Below the pieces are notes generated by a model, which did not search any database, was not told the DNA's origin, and saw nothing but the letters and a program-made list of their open reading frames with translations. Shown here in pieces: positions 7,916-16,191 of a stretch of 48,556 nucleotides of DNA. Source of the stretch: an uncultured Lachnospiraceae bacterium (lineage in GTDB: Bacteria > Bacillota > Clostridia > Lachnospirales > Lachnospiraceae); NCBI GenBank assembly GCA_947588675.1, contig CANPYY010000016.1, positions 1 through 48,556 of the forward strand, read 5' to 3'. The number at the start of each line of letters is the position of its first letter. Positions within the stretch are counted from its first letter, which is position 1. A program made the position numbers and the translations under genes.

Positions 7916-7944
7916 TTGACATATTTTTCCATGAATGTTATAAT
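7916..7944 (+). promoter_or_regulatory. Perfect-consensus sigma-A promoter of abrB
   Basis: TTGACA at 7916-7921 and TATAAT at 7939-7944 with exactly 17 bp between them: a full consensus match. The predicted leader is about 40 nt before the abrB start at 7990. Confidence 0.85.
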
Positions 7945-7989
7945 GTCCCCATAAAACTTGCCAATTCGCAGATAGGAGGAAAACATTGT

Positions 7990-8244
7990 ATGAGAACTAC
8001 CGGTATTGTCCGAAATCTTGACCCACTTGGACGAATAGTTATTCCAAAAGAAATGAGAAGGATTCTCGGTATAGAAGAAAGAGATCCCCTTGAAATTTTA
8101 GTTGAAGACGATAACATTATTTTAAGGAAATATGAGCCTTGTGATATTTTTACTGGAGATACTGAAGAACTTATTGATTATCATGGAAAACTGGTTTCCA
8201 GAAAATCAATTGAAGAAATGGCGTCAATTGCCGGAATTATTTAA
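7990..8244 (+). CDS. abrB: AbrB family transition-state regulator
   Basis: An 84-residue DNA-binding protein of the AbrB/SpoVT swapped-hairpin family. In Bacillus AbrB represses stationary-phase genes during growth. The N-terminal domain TTGIVRNLDPLGRIVIPKEM followed by RRILGIEERDPLEI is close to canonical AbrB; the C-terminal part (about residues 55-84) is the shorter, variable multimerisation region. AGGAGG lies about 12 bases upstream and a perfect sigma-A promoter precedes it, as expected for an abundant regulator that needs repression rather than activation to be turned down. As in B. subtilis it sits next to and converges on rsmI. Confidence 0.93.
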   Translation: MRTTGIVRNLDPLGRIVIPKEMRRILGIEERDPLEILVEDDNIILRKYEPCDIFTGDTEELIDYHGKLVSRKSIEEMASIAGII

Positions 8245-8256
8245 ATTTATCAAAAT

Positions 8257-8298
8257 AAGTCCCTGCTCATATTCCATACGGAATAGGCGCAGGGACTT
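8257..8298 (-). terminator. Stem-loop between abrB and rsmI
   Basis: AAGTCCCTGC (8257-8266) pairs perfectly with GCAGGGACTT (8289-8298), and TATTCC pairs with GGAATA inside it. On the minus strand the stem is followed by ATTTTG and AT-rich sequence, so it best serves the rsmI operon, but it lies between converging genes and may stop both transcripts. Confidence 0.65.
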
Positions 8299-8346
8299 AC
8301 TTTGTGTCGGACTGTCTGAAAAACAGTACATAAAATTTTATGATTA

Positions 8347-9189
8347 TCATTTATCAAGAAGATTATTATATATTTCCCTTTTCGGCACTCCCCTATCCTT
8401 TGCGACAAGTTTCATGGCCTCTTTTCTGTCAATCCCTTCCGATGTATACATCTGCATATGCTCCTCAATCGAAAGCCCTTCATATTTTTTATGATTTATA
8501 TCTTCTAAATCTTCTTTGCTAAGTCCCTCAATTACCAGAACATATTCCCCTCTGGGGCTGTTGTCAGTGTACATCGCAATTACATGTCCAATTGTAGTAT
8601 ATATATTTTCTTCATGTTTTTTGGTCATTTCACGGCAAAGCGTAATATTTCTGTCGCCCAACGTTTCTTTAAGTTCGTTAAGCGTTGCAAGAAGATGATG
8701 CGGTGCTTCGTATATAACAATTGTACGGGTTTCCGTTTTTAATTCTTCAAGGATTTTTTTTCGTTCCTTTTTTTCCTGTGGTAAAAATGCTTCAAATACA
8801 AACCGTCTTGTAGATAATCCCGACATTGTAAGCGCAGTTATACAGGCGCACGCACCCGGCAGTGATACAACTTCTATTCCCGCCTTTACAGACTGCCTTA
8901 CCAGTTCTTCGCCCGGATCTGATATTGCCGGCGTTCCCGCGTCAGTAACAAGCGCAACGTTTAATCCGTCCAACATTTTATTTACAAGCTGTTCCGCCTT
9001 TTCTATCCTGTTATGCTCATGATAGCTTGTAAGCGGCGTATGGATATCAAAATGGTTCATCAGCTTCAGGCTGTGTCTTGTATCTTCCGCAGCAATCATA
9101 TCAACCTTTTTCAGCGTATCCACTACCCTGTATGTAATATCCCAAAGATTGCCTATAGGCGTTGCACATATATATAATTTACCCGGCAT
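8347..9189 (-). CDS. rsmI: 16S rRNA (cytidine1402-2'-O)-methyltransferase
   Basis: A 280-residue tetrapyrrole-methylase-fold enzyme that 2'-O-methylates C1402 of 16S rRNA in the decoding centre. The start MPGKLYICATPIGNLWDITY, the motif AAEDTRHSLKLMNHF, the SAM-binding loop VTDAGTPAISDPG and the later VSLPGACACITAL are the standard RsmI sequence marks. AGGAG precedes the ATG. It is the last gene of the minus-strand operon and begins 20 bp after trmN6, matching the yabB/yabC arrangement in B. subtilis; yazA is absent. Confidence 0.96.
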   Translation of the reverse strand: MPGKLYICATPIGNLWDITYRVVDTLKKVDMIAAEDTRHSLKLMNHFDIHTPLTSYHEHNRIEKAEQLVNKMLDGLNVALVTDAGTPAISDPGEELVRQSVKAGIEVVSLPGACACITALTMSGLSTRRFVFEAFLPQEKKERKKILEELKTETRTIVIYEAPHHLLATLNELKETLGDRNITLCREMTKKHEENIYTTIGHVIAMYTDNSPRGEYVLVIEGLSKEDLEDINHKKYEGLSIEEHMQMYTSEGIDRKEAMKLVAKDRGVPKREIYNNLLDK

Positions 9190-9209
9190 AATAAAGCTCC
9201 TTTAATGTA

Positions 9210-9947
9210 TCAATATCCGTATATTGTACGTATTTCCTCCGTATACTGTCCGTCGCTGCCATATATTATTACAGGCTTTTCAACCGAAAGTCTGCGCTTT
9301 CCTCCCTTTATGGCTTCGATAAGTACCATTGCCGGTTCTTTATCAACATACGGATGAACCATTTTAAGCGTTTTAGGCTCCAGCGAATACTTTACAAATG
9401 TTTCTATTATATCAACCAGACGAAACGGTCTGTGTACCATATAAAATCTTCCGTTAGGCTTTAGCACCCTGCTGCCTTCGCGGATTACATCTTCAAGCGT
9501 ACACAATATTTCATGGCGGGCCACCGCCCTTGCGCTGTCCGGATTGATTATTCCGTGGTTTTCCGTCATATACGGCGGGTTAGATACCACTACGTTAAAT
9601 ATTGCGTTGCCAAATATTTCAGATGCCTCTTTTATGTCGCCGCAGACAATATCAATTTTATCCTGCTGTCCGTTCATAGCCACGCTTCGTCTTGCCATAT
9701 CCACGTTTTTTTCCTGAATTTCCACCCCGGTAAAATGTTTCCCCTCTGTCTTTGCCTCTAACAGTATGGGAATGATTCCATTCCCGCATCCAAGGTCCAG
9801 AACATTTTCATTTTTCTTTACCTTTGCAAATCCTGAAAGCAAAACTGCGTCCATTCCAAAACAGAACATATCCGGGTTCTGTATAATATGGCAGTTATTT
9901 CTTTCGAGGTCGTCAAGCCTCTCGCCTGCCTGCAGCAAATCACTCAT
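9210..9947 (-). CDS. trmN6: tRNA1(Val) (adenine37-N6)-methyltransferase family
   Basis: A 245-residue class I SAM-dependent methyltransferase of the YfiC/YabB (TrmN6) family. The SAM motif VLDLGCGNGIIPILL lies near residues 50-64, followed by the acidic loop GVEIQEKNV and the catalytic N6-adenine motif SNPPYM near residue 127. The start overlaps the end of ricT by 8 bp (ATGAGTGA), implying translational coupling. The tRNA substrate is inferred from E. coli; Gram-positive members are less well characterised. Confidence 0.88.
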   Translation of the reverse strand: MSDLLQAGERLDDLERNNCHIIQNPDMFCFGMDAVLLSGFAKVKKNENVLDLGCGNGIIPILLEAKTEGKHFTGVEIQEKNVDMARRSVAMNGQQDKIDIVCGDIKEASEIFGNAIFNVVVSNPPYMTENHGIINPDSARAVARHEILCTLEDVIREGSRVLKPNGRFYMVHRPFRLVDIIETFVKYSLEPKTLKMVHPYVDKEPAMVLIEAIKGGKRRLSVEKPVIIYGSDGQYTEEIRTIYGY

Positions 9948-10845
9948 TTAACTTTGATTTTCCTTCCTGCTTTTCAAGCATTTCAAGCTGCTTTAATTCA
10001 TCATCAATGTCTACGCTTTCTTTCCGCTTTCTCTGACGGAACTTCAGCTCGCTTACATGATATTCACGAATATCCTTTTCATCGTCTTCCAGTTCAACAA
10101 TTACTTTAACCTTCTGTTTAAGTACACTTACCCCTGCAACTTCGCCTTTAAGGTTATCCGACGTTCTTACCGTATCCCCTATGTTCGGCAGAGTCTTGTT
10201 AAGCTCCTCGTACGCTTCCTCCTCATTTTTCAGGCAGCACATAAGCCTGCCGCATATTCCCGATATTTTAGTAGGATTAAGAGAAAGATTCTGCTCCTTT
10301 GCCATTTTAATTGACACGGGGGCAAATTCCGAAAGGAAGCTGTGACAGCAAAGTTCCCTGCCGCATATTCCTATGCCTCCAAGAATCTTTGTTTCATCCC
10401 TTACGCCTATCTGCCTGAGTTCTATCCTCGTCCGGAATACGGCTGCAAGTGATTTAACAAGCTCCCTGAAATCTATTCTTCCGTCCGCCGTAAAATAAAA
10501 CAGCACTTTATTATTATCGAACGTATACTCCACGTCAATAAGCTTCATATCCAGCCCAAACTGCTTTATCTTTTCAAGACAGATATCAAATGCTTCCTTT
10601 TCCTTCTCACGGTTTTTTGCATCTGTATGCGCATCTTCCTCCGTCGCTATCCTGATAACAGATTTAAGAGGCTGTATAATCTTATCTTCGTCTACTTCTT
10701 TCACTCCCAGTACAACTTTTCCGTACTCTACCCCTCTTGCCGTTTCCACTATAACATTATCGCCTTTTTTAATATCCAGACCGCCCGGTGCAAAATAATA
10801 CACCTTTCCTGCGCGTCTGAACTGTACTCCTATAACACTGATCAT
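9940..10845 (-). CDS. ricT: PSP1 domain protein RicT (YaaT)
   Basis: A 301-residue protein with a PSP1 domain. In B. subtilis RicT joins RicA and RicF in an Fe-S-bearing complex that helps RNase Y-dependent mRNA maturation and speeds the phosphorelay for sporulation, competence and biofilm. Cluster-type cysteines are visible in CGRELCCHSF and ICGRLMCCLKNEEEAYEEL (about residues 160-215). The C-terminal tail, from about residue 265, is charged and helical (QRKRKESVDIDDELKQLEML). The gene follows holB with one base between, and overlaps trmN6. RicA and RicF are not in the window. Confidence 0.93.
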   Translation of the reverse strand: MISVIGVQFRRAGKVYYFAPGGLDIKKGDNVIVETARGVEYGKVVLGVKEVDEDKIIQPLKSVIRIATEEDAHTDAKNREKEKEAFDICLEKIKQFGLDMKLIDVEYTFDNNKVLFYFTADGRIDFRELVKSLAAVFRTRIELRQIGVRDETKILGGIGICGRELCCHSFLSEFAPVSIKMAKEQNLSLNPTKISGICGRLMCCLKNEEEAYEELNKTLPNIGDTVRTSDNLKGEVAGVSVLKQKVKVIVELEDDEKDIREYHVSELKFRQRKRKESVDIDDELKQLEMLEKQEGKSKLNE

Positions 10846-10846
10846 T

Positions 10847-11839
10847 TTACCATATCTCCTTTAAAGTAATAAGCAGCAGTTCAATAGTAATGTCAAAATT
10901 CACATTTGCTTTAAGCCTGACTTTTGCCTTGTCTATTGCAACTATACATTCTTCAATATTGCTGTAACTCCTAAGCTTTGCATCTTTTGCAATGCTTTTC
11001 GTTTCTTCGCTGAAAATAAGCATGTTATTATCTTTTACAGCCTTATATAAAAGCACGTCCCTGTACCACAAAGTCATGATATCAAGATAATCGTTGATAT
11101 CATAATGCTCATCTTTTATATGCTTAACTATAGCTGAAAGTTCATCTATCCTTTTAGCGTCAATATTTTTAAGCAGTTTTAAAACCTCGCCCAGAACCTG
11201 TGAAAAATCACCGTCCGAAGCATATCTTACCGCTTTTCCGATATTCCCCTGGGCAAATACCGCGCACGTATGCGCCGCATAATCAGGAAGTTTAAGGGTA
11301 CTCATCAGGTATTCCATTATTACAGCCTCGCTGACCGGTTTCATATTAAGGATAACACACCTGGATAAGATAGTAGGAAGAAACATTTCCACATTTTCTG
11401 CAATAAGAAGTATCATCGCATATCCCGGCGGTTCTTCTATTGTTTTTAAGAGCGCATTCTGCGCCTGCTCGGTCATCTTATCGGCATCAGGTATTATATA
11501 CACTTTATATGGTCCTTCATAAGGTTTTATCAATACTGAATTATTAACCTGACGGCGTATCTCGTCTACGCCTATTCCCTTCTTTTCATGACTGACAACA
11601 ATTACATCAGGCTGATTCCCCCCTGCTATCTGCCTGCATGATTTGCATACTCCACAGGGTTTTACCGTTTCTTCATCCGCGCCGCACTGTAATGCTGCCG
11701 CAAACATCTTTGCAAGAGCATATCTTCCGCTGCCTTTTTCTCCGCAAAGAATATATGCGTGTGATACCTTGCCCCTCTGCACAGACTTTTGTATAAATTC
11801 TTTAATCTGTTCCTGACCTGCTATCTGATCGCTTCCCAT
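10847..11839 (-). CDS. holB: DNA polymerase III delta' subunit
   Basis: A 330-residue clamp-loader subunit of the AAA+ type. The P-loop region reads CGEKGSGRYALA, with Arg where the catalytic Lys would be, in keeping with delta' not needing ATP hydrolysis. A four-Cys zinc module (CGADEETVKPCGVCKSC) follows. Then come the delta-prime motifs DADKMTEQAQNALLKTIEEP and the SRC motif in PTILSRCVILN near residue 165. The C-terminal helical collar is present. AGGAG lies upstream. It keeps the ancient holB-ricT order. Confidence 0.93.
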   Translation of the reverse strand: MGSDQIAGQEQIKEFIQKSVQRGKVSHAYILCGEKGSGRYALAKMFAAALQCGADEETVKPCGVCKSCRQIAGGNQPDVIVVSHEKKGIGVDEIRRQVNNSVLIKPYEGPYKVYIIPDADKMTEQAQNALLKTIEEPPGYAMILLIAENVEMFLPTILSRCVILNMKPVSEAVIMEYLMSTLKLPDYAAHTCAVFAQGNIGKAVRYASDGDFSQVLGEVLKLLKNIDAKRIDELSAIVKHIKDEHYDINDYLDIMTLWYRDVLLYKAVKDNNMLIFSEETKSIAKDAKLRSYSNIEECIVAIDKAKVRLKANVNFDITIELLLITLKEIW

Positions 11840-11874
11840 ACTATCTATTGCTCTCCTTACTGTTTCTGAACTTT

Positions 11875-11883
11875 ATTGTACCA
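11875..11883 (-). promoter_or_regulatory. Internal extended -10 promoter before holB
   Basis: On the minus strand the 66-bp gap between the gmk-like gene and holB contains TGGTACAAT: a TG extension with TACAAT as -10 (11875-11880). No good -35 was found. It could give holB-ricT-trmN6-rsmI some independence from the upstream genes. The same 9-mer occurs before the first gene of the operon (13981-13989). Confidence 0.45.
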
Positions 11884-11905
11884 TAAATACTGCGATTCCG
11901 TCCTG

Positions 11906-12490
11906 CTAATTTCTGCCTGCAAGAATATCTCTTTTTATTTCCGCAATACATTCCCCAATGTCAATATTTTCATATCTTTTTTTTATGCCCGCATCTAAAA
12001 TATTATTTTCTGAGAAATCCTGTTCGTCTGCAATATATCTTCTGCACACTTCTTCATAGCTTGGAACGCTCTGAAGACTTTCCCTGTCCATTGCCCGTCT
12101 TAATCTTTCATAATCATCTGTTTCAATATACACGGGATACACACAGTCCTCCCCATAATAACCCTTTAGCTTATTAAACGATTCCAGAGTTCCTATCATA
12201 ATAAAATCCTGCTTTTGCGACACATCCCGTCCATCATCCACCGTAAAATAATTCCAGATACCATGAACGGTATTATACTGTCTTCTTTCAATTATTTTAC
12301 CTTTACGGATATATTCGGCAAGTTTTGCTTCGTCCACAAAATAATATTCTTCACCATCTGTTTCGCCCGGTCTTATAGGTCTTGTAGTATACGGAACTAT
12401 CCTCTCAAGATTCAGTTCCTTATCATCAATAAGACGCGCAAATACCGTATCTTTACCTGTAGCGCTTTTTCCCAATATAATGTATATCAT
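11906..12490 (-). CDS. Guanylate kinase-like protein
   Basis: A 194-residue P-loop kinase of the guanylate kinase family. The P-loop is GKSATGKDTVF near residues 7-17, and the GMP-binding region YTTRPIRPGETDGEEYYFV near residue 40 is clearly guanylate-kinase-like and unlike thymidylate kinase. Later it is less canonical than housekeeping Gmk and ends in an acidic helical region. ATG 12490 has GGAGG five bases upstream. It lies in the operon position that tmk holds in B. subtilis (between the yaaO-like gene and holB), so it may be a lineage-specific replacement or a specialised paralogue. I leave the symbol blank because the primary gmk could be elsewhere. Confidence 0.8.
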   Translation of the reverse strand: MIYIILGKSATGKDTVFARLIDDKELNLERIVPYTTRPIRPGETDGEEYYFVDEAKLAEYIRKGKIIERRQYNTVHGIWNYFTVDDGRDVSQKQDFIMIGTLESFNKLKGYYGEDCVYPVYIETDDYERLRRAMDRESLQSVPSYEEVCRRYIADEQDFSENNILDAGIKKRYENIDIGECIAEIKRDILAGRN

Positions 12491-12541
12491 GATATCCTCC
12501 ACAGCATATTCCATTATATAATAACATATATTTTAAGTATT

Positions 12542-13945
12542 TTAAACAACTTTACATACTCTGATTTTCTTTCCGTCATTATCATGCATCCCATAAAGCT
12601 CATAACCAAATTCATGATATGCTTTCATCAGCCGTACTGTATCCTCTGACAGCCTCTCCCCTGCAGCTGCAAACGGTACTCCCGGAGGATATACATATAT
12701 CATTTCCGCCGATACTTTCCCTGCGGCTTCCGAAAGATTTACTTCTTCAGTATCCGTCACTGCCGCCTGATACGGCGTCATAACATATTCACACCTGACT
12801 ATGTCAGGAAGCCCGGTATTGTTTTTTAACGGATATCCGTCACATGCCGTATCTATTTCTTTTAACGCCTTTACAAGCTCCTCAAATACCTCTCTTTCAT
12901 CCCAAACGCTTGTCATAAGCACGACATAATATGGCGCAGACATTTCTGGCTGTATATTATATTTCTCCCTTAAAAGCCTGTAACATTCTTTCCCGGACAT
13001 GCCTGTGTTTTCCGTACATACAACTATCTTTGACGCATCCCTTGCTTTACCGTATGGAAGAAGATATATATTGTTAAGTGATTTTAATTCATCATAAACA
13101 TATTTAAGATTTTCCTCATACGACAAGAAATCTTTTTTTGCATTTTTTTGGAGATATTCCATGCTGTAATCAATAGAACCCATAAGTACATAAGACGGAC
13201 TGCTGCTTTGATATATCCCCAGATATCTCTCCAGCCTTTCTACATCCACAATGTTGCTGTTTACATGTAAAAGCGCCGTCTGGGTAAGGGATGGCAGCGT
13301 TTTATGTATTCCATGGATAACTATATCTGCCCCGCTATCCAGCGCGCTTTCAGGAAACATATCAGAAAATATCATGTGCGCCCCATGCGCCTCGTCCACA
13401 ATAAGGATTTTCCCGTACATATGAACCGTATCCGCAATTTTTTTTATATCGGATACCGCCCCTTCGTATGTAGGCGACGTTATAAATACGCATGAAATGT
13501 CATTATTTCTTCTAAGAACTGCATCCACATCCTCCGGCTTTACCACGCCGCTCTCATCCTGCCACACATAAAAAGGTTTAAGCCTGTTTATAAGCACGGC
13601 ATTATATACTGACTTATGTGAATTTCTTGCAATCAGTATCTTATCGCCGGTACCGGCACATGCAGACACTGCCGCAAGTATTCCGCCGGTACAGCCGTTT
13701 ATAAGAAAATATGTTTTTTTCGCATTATACAGCGCGGCCGCCCTTTGCTCTGCCTCCGCTATACAGCCATGCGGATGATGCAAATCGTCAAATCCGTCTA
13801 TTTCCGTAATATCTATCCTATACGGATTGATATCCGGCATCCTTTTTTCGTTCCGCTTATGCCCCGGCATGTGAAATGGTTTCATGCCGCTTCTGCTGTT
13901 TTGGATAAGTTTCCCAAACAATGTATCTTTATATTCCATTTCCAT
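12542..13945 (-). CDS. Orn/Lys/Arg decarboxylase family PLP enzyme (YaaO-like)
   Basis: A 467-residue fold-type I PLP enzyme related to Gram-positive SpeA/YaaO lysine, ornithine or arginine decarboxylases. Seen: KPFHMPGHKRN near the N-terminus, the substrate/PLP region NGCTGGILAAVSAC, the PLP-ring motif VDEAHGAH and the Schiff-base lysine in HGIHKTLPSLTQ (about residue 220). The C-terminal domain ends with VYPPGVPFAAAGE, a decarboxylase mark. The start at 13945 has AGGGAAG seven bases upstream. It is the first gene of the operon and sits 51 bp before the gmk-like gene. The amino-acid substrate cannot be told from sequence; polyamine synthesis is the likely purpose. Confidence 0.88.
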   Translation of the reverse strand: MEMEYKDTLFGKLIQNSRSGMKPFHMPGHKRNEKRMPDINPYRIDITEIDGFDDLHHPHGCIAEAEQRAAALYNAKKTYFLINGCTGGILAAVSACAGTGDKILIARNSHKSVYNAVLINRLKPFYVWQDESGVVKPEDVDAVLRRNNDISCVFITSPTYEGAVSDIKKIADTVHMYGKILIVDEAHGAHMIFSDMFPESALDSGADIVIHGIHKTLPSLTQTALLHVNSNIVDVERLERYLGIYQSSSPSYVLMGSIDYSMEYLQKNAKKDFLSYEENLKYVYDELKSLNNIYLLPYGKARDASKIVVCTENTGMSGKECYRLLREKYNIQPEMSAPYYVVLMTSVWDEREVFEELVKALKEIDTACDGYPLKNNTGLPDIVRCEYVMTPYQAAVTDTEEVNLSEAAGKVSAEMIYVYPPGVPFAAAGERLSEDTVRLMKAYHEFGYELYGMHDNDGKKIRVCKVV

Positions 13946-13980
13946 GGCGTCACTTCCCTATAAAACTTCCTACGCACCTT

Positions 13981-13989
13981 ATTGTACCA
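13981..13989 (-). promoter_or_regulatory. Extended -10 promoter of the decarboxylase-holB-rsmI operon
   Basis: TGGTACAAT on the minus strand: TG extension plus -10 TACAAT (13981-13986), about 36 bp upstream of the PLP-enzyme start. The -35 region (TAGCAG) is poor, as often with extended -10 promoters. It is divergent from the nfo promoter. Confidence 0.5.
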
Positions 13990-14021
13990 CATAACTTTTA
14001 TATCTGCTAATATGCTTTTTC

Positions 14022-14050
14022 TTGCGGCGGCGGCAGCATAATGATATACT
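14022..14050 (+). promoter_or_regulatory. sigma-A promoter of nfo
   Basis: TTGCGG (14022-14027), 17-bp spacer, TATACT (14045-14050). The predicted start near 14057 excludes the upstream in-frame TTG and supports ATG 14088. Confidence 0.6.
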
Positions 14051-14087
14051 ATCCGTAAAATGCAGATATACCTTAGGAGGTTTTAAT

Positions 14088-14984
14088 ATGTTACTTGGTT
14101 CACATGTCGGTATGAACGGAAAAGAAATGTTTGCCGGCTCTGTAAAAGAAGCCCTGTCCTATGGCGCAAATACATTTATGGTATATACCGGAGCGCCGCA
14201 GAATACACGCAGAAAATCAATCGATGAACTGTGCATACCCGAAGCGCACAGGCTAATGAAAGAAGGCGGTATTGAAACGTTCGTCGTACATGCGCCATAC
14301 ATTATCAATCTGGGCAATCCGGTTAATTCCGAAACTTACAAACTCGCCGTAGAATTTCTTGCAATAGAACTGGAACGCACGGCAGCAATGGGAAGCGATA
14401 CCCTTATACTGCATCCCGGCTCGCATGTAGGCGAAGGTTTCGACGCCGGCCTTGAAAAAATAATCTCAGGCTTAAACAACGTTCTTACCGCAGACACTCC
14501 CGTAAATATCGCACTCGAAACAATGGCGGGAAAAGGGAGCGAGATAGGCCGTTCTTTTGAGGAACTTGCAAAAATATATGACGGCGTTAAGTATAACGAT
14601 AAATTAAGGATATGTTTTGATACATGCCATGTAAATGACGCCGGTTACGATATAGTAAATCATATGGACGACGTTATGGATGAAATTGATTCCCTGCTCG
14701 GGCTTAAAAATGTGGCGGTAGTACATGTAAACGACAGCAAGAACGAACGGAGCGCACACAAAGACCGTCATGAAAATATCGGTTTCGGAACAATAGGTTT
14801 TTACGCTCTTTTAAGGGTAATAAATTACGAGCCATTTGAAAATATACCCAAAATTCTGGAAACGCCATATATTCCTTCGCCCGATAACAAAAAGATATCT
14901 TACGCCCCATACAAATATGAAATACAGATGATTAAAAGCGGTATATTTGATCCTATGCTCAAAGAGAAAATCTTACTCGCGTGA
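14088..14984 (+). CDS. nfo: Deoxyribonuclease IV (AP endonuclease)
   Basis: A 298-residue TIM-barrel AP endonuclease with a tri-zinc site, cleaving DNA 5' of abasic sites in base-excision repair. The N-terminus [14 protein letters not shown], the early [15 protein letters not shown], the zinc-site elements [38 protein letters not shown] and [12 protein letters not shown], and the late [20 protein letters not shown] give every signature of EndoIV. TTAGGAGG lies seven bases before ATG 14088. Single gene; its end overlaps the converging NUDIX gene by 12 bp. Confidence 0.96.
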   Translation: MLLGSHVGMNGKEMFAGSVKEALSYGANTFMVYTGAPQNTRRKSIDELCIPEAHRLMKEGGIETFVVHAPYIINLGNPVNSETYKLAVEFLAIELERTAAMGSDTLILHPGSHVGEGFDAGLEKIISGLNNVLTADTPVNIALETMAGKGSEIGRSFEELAKIYDGVKYNDKLRICFDTCHVNDAGYDIVNHMDDVMDEIDSLLGLKNVAVVHVNDSKNERSAHKDRHENIGFGTIGFYALLRVINYEPFENIPKILETPYIPSPDNKKISYAPYKYEIQMIKSGIFDPMLKEKILLA

Positions 14985-15533
14985 CCACATATAGCAATAG
15001 GTCTGGGTTCTGGCTGCAAAGTATTTGTCTTTCAGCAGTTCCCTTACCTGCGCTTTAGTGAACCAGGCTGCTTCAATTTCCTCAAAAGTTGATGAACTTT
15101 CTGCAAATTCTCCGTCTGCAATTCCTATGATACACTTATTTTTCTCGTTGCTGAACCCTACTGCGCTGTAACTGTCAAAAAGCACATAATCTATACTTAT
15201 AAGATCAAGTCCGGTTTCTTCTTTAAGCTCTCTTTTTGCACTCTGATAAACATCTTCGCCTTTATCAATAAGCCCTGCCGGAAAATTATATATAGGTCTT
15301 CCTACTGCCATGCGGAACTCTTTGTTAAGAAGTATCTTTTCGCCCGTTTTATCGTGCATGATAAGAACTACCGCATCTTCTTTATTATCCGACAGCGACT
15401 CATAATCGGTAATATTTTTATTGCGGCTTATCATTTCATATACCTTTTTTTTATTGTCCACGGTTTCATAGGTTACGTCGTATCTTGTTATAAATTTACC
15501 CTCATGGATTTTTTTAATTGATTTGAACTTCAT
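14973..15533 (-). CDS. NUDIX hydrolase, ADP-ribose pyrophosphatase-like
   Basis: A 186-residue NUDIX hydrolase. The NUDIX box fits GX5EX7REUXEEXGU exactly: it begins [14 protein letters not shown], about residues 90-112, and continues RELKEETGL. The preceding NFPAG and the N-terminal beta-strands resemble ADP-ribose/ADP-sugar pyrophosphatases (NudF type). ATG 15533 has AGGAG about eight bases upstream; two ATGs further upstream in frame lack such a site. It stands alone, converging on nfo with a 12-bp overlap. Substrate is inferred only from the subfamily resemblance. Confidence 0.88.
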   Translation of the reverse strand: MKFKSIKKIHEGKFITRYDVTYETVDNKKKVYEMISRNKNITDYESLSDNKEDAVVLIMHDKTGEKILLNKEFRMAVGRPIYNFPAGLIDKGEDVYQSAKRELKEETGLDLISIDYVLFDSYSAVGFSNEKNKCIIGIADGEFAESSSTFEEIEAAWFTKAQVRELLKDKYFAARTQTYCYMWSRE

Positions 15534-15675
15534 ATAATCAGCTCCTTGCATTATATTACCGTGCAATTACCTGTCTATATTATATGTACCGATATTAAAA
15601 AGTCAATAGACTAAGGAATATATATTACATTATGTCATAAAATATATATAACTATTTAAAAGCGTGGTAATATTA

Positions 15676-16137
15676 ATGAAAGTCAATATTAAAACACTAA
15701 TTATCTGTATTGCCATCCCTCTGGCCGTAGGCGCTCTGGCAGCATTCTTAATTAAGGATTCCATTCCTCTTTACGCCGCACTGCCAAAACCCCTGTTTGC
15801 TCCTCCGGGCTGGCTGTTTCCCGTCGTATGGACTATACTGTACATTCTTATGGGAATAAGCTCTTATCTGATTTATACCTCCGGGTCTCCCCATAGCCAG
15901 AATGCGCTTACAACATATGCCGTACAGCTCGTCCTTAATTTTATATGGCCGCTTGTATTTTTTAATATGCAAAATTACCTGTTCGCCCTCATAATACTTA
16001 TACTGCTTTGGATTACAGTATTTAAAATGATACGGCAATTCTCCGTTATCAATCCTCTTGCCGCCAAACTCCAGATTCCTTATATTATATGGCTTACATT
16101 TGCAGCATACCTGAATCTTGCGATTTATTTGGCTTGA
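15676..16137 (+). CDS. tspO: TspO/MBR family membrane protein
   Basis: A 153-residue, five-helix membrane protein of the TspO/peripheral benzodiazepine receptor family, which binds porphyrins and is tied to oxidative stress and tetrapyrrole handling in other bacteria. The family motifs KPLFAPPGWLFPVVWTILYI (helix 2 start) and LNFIWPLVFF (helix 3) are clear. ATG 15676 is used; an in-frame GTG at 15664 is an alternative, and neither has a strong ribosome site. Single gene, followed directly by the promoter of the GTPase pair, whose -35 overlaps its stop codon. Confidence 0.92.
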   Translation: MKVNIKTLIICIAIPLAVGALAAFLIKDSIPLYAALPKPLFAPPGWLFPVVWTILYILMGISSYLIYTSGSPHSQNALTTYAVQLVLNFIWPLVFFNMQNYLFALIILILLWITVFKMIRQFSVINPLAAKLQIPYIIWLTFAAYLNLAIYLA

Positions 16138-16161
16138 CATTAAAAATAAGAGGTATATACT
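16134..16161 (+). promoter_or_regulatory. sigma-A promoter of the GTPase pair
   Basis: TTGACA at 16134-16139 overlaps the tspO stop codon; TATACT lies at 16156-16161 after a 16-bp spacer. No palindromic Zur-type operator is evident around it. Confidence 0.6.
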
Positions 16162-16191
16162 AATAAATACTAAGATTTGGGAGGTAATAAA

